Shown one piece after another: positions 58,727 through 64,000 of a DNA stretch of 64,000 nt (its first letter is position 1; each line of letters opens with the position of its first letter). A program made the translations under genes and the position numbers. The notes beneath the pieces are model-generated. The model was given only the letters and a program-made list of their open reading frames with translations, was not told where the DNA came from and did not search any database. Origin of the DNA: Leucogyrophana mollusca (Eukaryota > Basidiomycota > Agaricomycetes > Boletales). The stretch lies in the NCBI GenBank assembly GCA_021014945.1, contig MU266474.1, positions 1 through 64,000 of the forward strand. Direction: 5' to 3'.

Positions 58727-59587
58727 CGCAGAGACGAGATCGAAACGACTAGTCGGGAAAACCTCCGGGGACAATGGAGGTGTGAAAACGCCAATCCTGA
58801 GCTGAGTGTTGTTTCCTAGACGGCAAAACGTGAGTGGCAAGGCCAAGTATGTCCTCCGCCATATATCCGCGGATGCCAGCAGCGCTCCCCGCCGTAGGTT
58901 ATGAACATGGCCTTTCACCTAGCGGAGGCCAGAATGGCTTCTAGACACGATGCATCCTTTCGTAAGTTTCTTGAAAGTGATTCGAGGTACAATTGATCCT
59001 TTACGACCTGATATGTAGGGTTTTATCTTCCCATGCGGTGGTTTGGGCGAGTGCAAACCATTTGGCTGGGTTGCAGGTGATTCTAAACATGGAATGCACC
59101 GCAAAATCGCCCGCGATGTACGGATCATGAAGTGTCCTCCCGCGTTCCTCTTCATTTCATACTCGGTTGCTCGCTTGACGTCTATATTTAATCCCACTCC
59201 TCACTCTTCGCCCCTTCATTTGTGCACAATCGAGGTGCATGTCGGCATCTCTTCCCGGGATCGAGGCAGATTTTGAGTGGCATTGACTTGCGCCCCTGTC
59301 ACGGGGAGATGGCCGCCAGACAGCTGTGCCCCCTTGTTACTCCTGCTTTACGAACATTGTGCCTTTCCCCCCCAGACGCGGGGATCCCTGCCCTGTCCTA
59401 TCAAATGCCGATCACATTATGCGCGCTCCCGTGCCTCGTAACGACCCGTCATGCTTGTTGATCCCCGCTGGGGCTCATCGCCGGGATCCATTACTTCAGC
59501 AACAGCTCTGCCTTAAAGCGTACCGGAAACCACAGGTTTCAGTAACCGCACCAACCATCAACCCCACACCTCATATTCTCAGCAACG
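58727..59587. other. Upstream region of hydrophobin A
   Basis: 860 bp with no supported gene. It contains the hydrophobin A promoter, and no clear TATA box was seen. Confidence 0.5.
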
Positions 59588-60044
59588 ATGCTCGGTCGCC
59601 CTGTGCTCTCCGCTTTCGTAGCTGCCATCCTTGCTGTCGCCACTAACGCGCAGTATGAATGCTCATCTATCCCACTCTGCTGTCAGCAGGTTATCGACGG
59701 GCCAGTTGCCACGTCATCTGTATCCAGCCTTACAACTTCGCTGGGCATCAGTAGCGCGCAGGTCATCTTCCCTGTCGGGATATCTTGCGTGCCCATTATG
59801 GACCCTCCTGCGGAATACATTCTTCTTTGGTGAGTCTACGCCCGCGGTTCCTCCAGATATGAGATCAGCCTCTGACATCGCTCCCAATAGCGAAAGCCCC
59901 AACAAGCAGGTGTGCTGCGAGACCAACAACTGGGGTGCGTTAACCATTACTTTTCATCCAATGGCCCGTGACGAGGCTCGCCCCACAGGCGGCAAAATTG
60001 CTTTTGGGTGCTTCCCCGATCCCCCCATCGACATTGCCAAATAG
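59588..60044 (+). CDS. Class I hydrophobin A of a tandem pair
   Basis: Three exons (59588-59829, 59891-59934, 59989-60044) give 113 residues. A signal peptide (MLGRPVLSAFVAAILAVATNAQ) precedes eight cysteines in hydrophobin order (YECSS, PLCCQQ, ISCVPI, then LLC created across the first splice junction, VCCETN, FGCFPD). The fourth single cysteine exists only after splicing (TG|C), which confirms the intron. It shares exon sizes, the C-terminal KIAFGC block and about the same spacing with copy B 1.1 kb downstream, so the two arose by tandem duplication. Confidence 0.93.
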
Positions 60045-61132
60045 GGGCAGACACCAGAGCCTGAAGCAACTGTCTGTAGGCTGTAGACTTGCAAGGGGGC
60101 TGAAGTTGCCTACCAGTGGAATGTATAACATTGATATACTGAGACACGACCGGTTCTCGACGAGAATGGCACCGCAGTCAGTAAACGTTTCACATGACGG
60201 AGTCGATGCAAACCGCCAGCGCGCTTCATGAGTTCATGGTCACACCCATTACCAGTCTGGCTCGGATCTTCTCCAACCCAAGACTCGTTAACGCCAACTG
60301 CAGTGCATGACAATCGCCCTTCGGTTCTCAAATGTGTCGATATTTTCAAGCTGCAAGTTCTGGTTGAACCTAGAAACAGTGCACCCTGGCGGATGTGAGT
60401 GATGACTTCCTTCACCTTCGCCCACCCAGGTGGTTCGGCGCAGCGCCGATACTCACAATGTAGTGTCTTTGAAATCTCAGCGCTTATTAAACCCCACCCC
60501 ACCGCGGTAATCCCGCCCATTGGCTGCATCATCGCCTTAAGTTCGAATTTCAGTCCTCCGCCACACGGAACCTCCGCCGGGATGCGCGCCCAAAGGCTTT
60601 TGCCTAAGTAATAACCACTGGTGAACGGTCACCGGTCAACTTTGGACTTCAAACGCAATCCAAAACGTCCGGAATGCTTGGATTTGTTCATCACATCCCG
60701 CCTCTCCTTCCTAGAAATCCGCTTGACAACACTGGCTCACTTCTCCTCTCGCCTACATGTACGAGCAGCAAGTGTCTGCATGTCGTCTCGGAACGAAGGA
60801 AATTCTCCGGCGACGAGGGTAAGTTGGACCTCTGTTGCCAGGGCAAAGCTTCTAGGACTATTATGTCTTTTGTTCACCGTGACGTCTGCTCATTGGATTA
60901 ATGCCTGTGCCGCACAGACTTAGCGGCCCCTGGGACGGCTATCATGCCCACAGTTGACGCCCGAGTTCCGTGCTACGCGCGTATGGTTTTGCAAGATCCC
61001 ACCATTCATCTTGATCCCCGGTGCCGCGCATTGGAAGGATGCGTTACCGGATAACTCGAGCTTAAATATCGCCCTCCAAAGTTACCCAGCACCCCTCATC
61101 CACCAGCACCACAGTTCCAGCTCACAGAAACA
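60045..61132. other. Spacer between the tandem hydrophobins
   Basis: 1.1 kb. A 100-codon frame (60621-60923) ending in a hydrophobic stretch has no recognisable family. The last part is the hydrophobin B promoter. Confidence 0.5.
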
Positions 61133-61589
61133 ATGCTCAGCTGCTCTGCCCTCTCTGCTTTCGTAGTTGCCACCCTTTCCCTCGCTGCTAACGCGCAGTA
61201 TGAGCAGTACCCGTGCCCGTCTATTCCGCTCTGCTGCGCGACGGTCGTTGACGGACCAAGCATCACGCCCTCTGTGACTAACCTCACAACCTCGCTGGAT
61301 ATTAACAGTGCCGACGTCGTCTTCCCTGTCGGGATCTCTTGTATTCCCATCATGGACCCTCCTGCACTCTACATTCTTGAATGGTAGGCCTAGAGTGTTC
61401 TCGCAGAGGACGCGTTTAATAATACTGTACCCATAGCAACATTCCTGAGCAGCAGGTGTGCTGTGAAACCAACGACTGGGGTGAGTTGTTCAGTTCTGCT
61501 CGTCAGTGCCCTCGTAATTTTGTTGCCCCTAAGACGGAAAAATTGCTTTTGGATGCTCCCCCGATCCTCCCGTCAGCAATGATAAGTAA
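61133..61589 (+). CDS. Class I hydrophobin B of a tandem pair
   Basis: Three exons (61133-61383, 61437-61480, 61534-61589) give 116 residues. The signal peptide is MLSCSALSAFVVATLSLAANAQ. The cysteine order matches copy A (YPCPS, PLCCAT, ISCIPI, WC across the splice site, VCCETN, FGCSPD). The exon 2 and exon 3 lengths (44 and 56 nt) are identical to copy A. The first exon is 9 nt longer through an EQYPCP insertion near the start of the mature protein. Confidence 0.93.
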
Positions 61590-62006
61590 GGGCACCTACC
61601 ATTTTCGAGCATCCGGGCCAGAAGGTGGTTTGGGAAGTAGGTAGATAATCGCATTGACAATAGTGTAGAGACAGCTAGGGAGAGTGGAACATGATCATGC
61701 TAAACGCACCACTGGCACGTTAACTTATCAGAAGCTTATTGTTCATTTTGTGGTGATCAGGGTCTATCGTAACAGTGTTGCTGAACCGCAGAGTTTGGTG
61801 ACGACCGCCGTACCTTACAGGCCTGAACTTCGACGCATCCACACTGTCCGAGGGGCCAGCTAGAAAGAGCTGTGATAACGACGGAAATCGGAAATGATGA
61901 CAGTCGTGCATAAGGGGAGGGGGGTCGCAGTGCAAAGTTTATCATGCCGAGGGGGGTCACACTGGTACCGTCCATTTCTTTCGCCAGCCACATCAATCCA
62001 AATTCC
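61590..62006. other. Region between hydrophobin B and MRF1
   Basis: 400 bp, promoter of MRF1. No supported gene on either strand. Confidence 0.55.
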
Positions 62007-63553
62007 ATGTTCCGTCTGTTATGTCGCTATCATGAGCCTTTGAGAACAGGTTACAGGTCTATCGCTACAGCAGCGGCTCGTCAAGCACAAACGCTTGAAC
62101 CTACCTTAGATGGACTTCAGCAGATAGAGCAAGAGGGCGCACGGATCCTTCGCGCAGTCAAGAAACGCGTTGACTCCCGAAATGAGCTACTTGAAAAGGT
62201 TGTTTTATGAGCACGTTCATCGTCCCGAATCTAAGCTGATGAAAAGGCAACGCCAGATGTCAGAGGACATGTCATCTCCGGAAGACATTGCCCGTGCACG
62301 GCAAATCAAGGAACTTGAACCTCTCCACGAAGCATGGACCCAATGGACACGCACCCGAGAGGTCAGTCGCGCTTAATCTACCTACCCAATGACAATACAA
62401 AATGGCAACAGTAGTCTTTACAAGAAACCCTTCCCCTTCTCGCCGACACCGACCCCGCCATGCGTGCTCTCGCCTCCGAGGAGTACACCTCCATCACCTC
62501 TACACTAACTTCCCACATCCAAGACATTTTTCCACATCTCCTCGTTCCCGCCTCCACTACGCGGCAGCTTTCTGCAATGATGGAGCTCAAGTCGGGTGTC
62601 GGCGGATCTGAGGCGTCCCTCTTCCTTGCGGACCTGCTGCGCGTGTATACGAGATATGCGAATGTGAATCGGTGGAAGACACAAGTAATAGCTAGCAACC
62701 AGACGGACGGCGGCGGTTTGAAGGACGCCATCGTGGAAGTGAAGGGAGAGGGTGCGTACGATGCGCTGAGGTGGGAAAGCGGGGTTCATCGTGTTCAGCG
62801 CGTTCCTGCTACAGAGGCAAGCGGGCGAACACATACGAGTACCGTTGCTGTTATCGTGAGTTGTTCGTTCGTCGACCCCCCCACGAGAAGTTTACTGTAC
62901 CCAGGTTCTGCCACTTGCGGAAGAATCGGAAAGTATGAATGGCGATGATGAGTTGTTCTCGATGGACGACGTCAAAGTGGAGGTAATGCGTGCACGAGGG
63001 GCAGGCGGACAGGTTCGTTCCAACTCCTTCCCATCCTCTAACATTGCTAACCAGCTTTTCAGCATGTAAATAAAACCGAGTCCGCTGTCCGGCTTACGCA
63101 CGTGCCGACAGGTGTCACGGTCTCCATGCAAGACGAACGCAGTCAACACCAAGTGCGTTTACTCTTGCGCACAATTGCCCTCAAGTAACTCACGATACGC
63201 AGAACAAACGACGTGCATTTCAAGTCCTCCGTGCTCGTCTTATGGACATCAAACTCACGAAAGACATCGAAAACCGTCGTGCAACACGACGCAACCTCGT
63301 CCGCACCGCTGATCGAAGTGAAAAAATCCGGACGTACAACTATGCTCAGGTGCGCACTCAAGCTCATACATGCGCCACCTTGCTGACACCTGTACGACTG
63401 TAGGATCGCGTGACAGACCATCGCATCGGCCTGTCGTTAATGAATCTGACCTCGTTCATGGAGGGAGATGGGGTACAGGATTTCCTCGATGCTCTGCAGA
63501 GAAATCACGACGAGGACGTGATGGAGGAGATGATTGGGGACGCGGATTCATAG
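62007..63553 (+). CDS. MRF1: Mitochondrial peptide chain release factor 1 (MRF1/MTRF1L)
   Basis: Exons 62007-62198, 62236-62361, 62415-62855, 62905-63012, 63063-63152, 63203-63349, 63404-63553 give 417 residues, with every intron in phase 0. The N-terminus [19 protein letters not shown] fits a mitochondrial targeting peptide. The PCRF domain follows ([41 protein letters not shown]). The catalytic GGQ loop is [19 protein letters not shown], ending in [10 protein letters not shown]. It releases nascent chains at UAA/UAG in mitochondria. The first intron would be only 37 nt with a weak GTTGTT donor. The other explanation is a one-base frameshift there (reading [15 protein letters not shown]). 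Confidence 0.9.
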
Positions 63554-63578
63554 AATATAATTAGCTTTGGTGTGCTAT

Positions 63579-63852
63579 TTAATCAGAAGAGAATTCCAAT
63601 CTAACGTACTTCGTTTGTCTCTCGCTGGTACCGGACGGCCACGTATCGGATTGATCGTTAGCATGTCTTTTGCTGGTGTATTTCCCGGTCGACTTCTCAT
63701 TGGCGTGTTGGTATCGGGCAGATGTCAGCGCCCACTACCATCAACTCGAATCTAAATTGAAGGACTCACCTATGCAGGCGGAAGCACACAGACAAGGCGT
63801 AGTGATTCTGGATTTCTTTGTACTCATCGGGATCCATTTGAGCCAGGTGTAC
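63579..63852 (-). CDS. 3' end of an unidentified gene running off the window edge
   Basis: Two probable exons, 63852-63770 and 63672-63579, flank a 97-bp GTGAGT...CCAG intron. The peptide reads VHLAQMDPDEYKEIQNHYAL, a little more, then a polar tail (KRHANDQSDTWPSGTSER) ending at TAA 63579-63581, 25 bp from the MRF1 stop. The remaining sequence to the window end gives no certain further exon. I do not recognise the protein, and it may be a chance frame. Confidence 0.3.
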
Positions 63853-64000
63853 CTGAACACAACGTTCGTCTCACACAAACGTGAGTGAAACACATATCAG
63901 AAAGCAAGGACTGAAGTATAAAGGCTGGAGAAAGACAGATAAATATCGGGAAGAATGCATGGGAATGGTCGTCCAGAAGCGGGCTGTCGCTGTGTGGTAT

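Overview
The window looks like nuclear DNA of a mushroom-forming basidiomycete (Agaricomycetes). The genes are dense and carry many introns of about 45-65 bp. There are three class I hydrophobins, a pair of sphingolipid C9-methyltransferases and fungal transposons. All exon joins below were read by eye from GT-AG (rarely GC-AG) signals and checked for reading phase. They are predictions without transcript support.

1-18.9 kb is a nest of mobile elements. A TA-flanked, GGGGGGGAGG-ended element (288-11617) was itself interrupted twice: by a hAT element (939-4149, perfect 8-bp target duplication) and by a full-length Ty1/copia retrotransposon (4408-11461, two 250-bp LTRs, 5-bp target duplication). 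It abuts a 7.2-kb Fot/pogo-type element (11618-18848) that carries an uninterrupted DD35D transposase and a second, convergent 938-residue gene of unknown function. The whole block seems to sit in a short palindromic sequence ending in CACTACAAG. The hAT and copia copies are broken, partly by TGA codons where CGA would be expected. The Fot/pogo element looks intact.

19-36.5 kb is ordinary host gene space: a UBA-UAS-UBX membrane protein (ERAD type), a myosin light chain, a probable proteasome assembly chaperone, an isochorismatase-glutathione transferase fusion, the complex I Fe-S assembly factor IND1, a GTPBP1/2-related protein without a GTPase domain, a ubiquitin E2 with a tail of SUMO-interaction-like motifs, the ribosome biogenesis factor UTP22/NOL6, and a cytochrome P450.

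37.6-49 kb holds YIF1 (ER-Golgi traffic), two convergent sphingolipid C9-methyltransferase genes, and a 17-exon WDR59/Mtc5 gene (SEA/GATOR2 complex, TORC1 signalling). 50-64 kb holds a hydrophobin, a multi-pass membrane protein of unknown function, an SPX-RING ubiquitin ligase (phosphate sensing type), a small secreted cystine-knot-like protein, a decayed fragment of the HAS1 helicase gene, two tandem hydrophobins, the mitochondrial release factor MRF1, and the 3' end of an unidentified gene.

The most unusual items are the two-gene Fot/pogo element, the E2 with a SIM-like tail, the isochorismatase-GST fusion, a long open frame without an early ATG between the copia primer site and gag, three GC-AG introns needed to make conserved proteins read through, and very small exons (3, 12, 14 and 18 nt).
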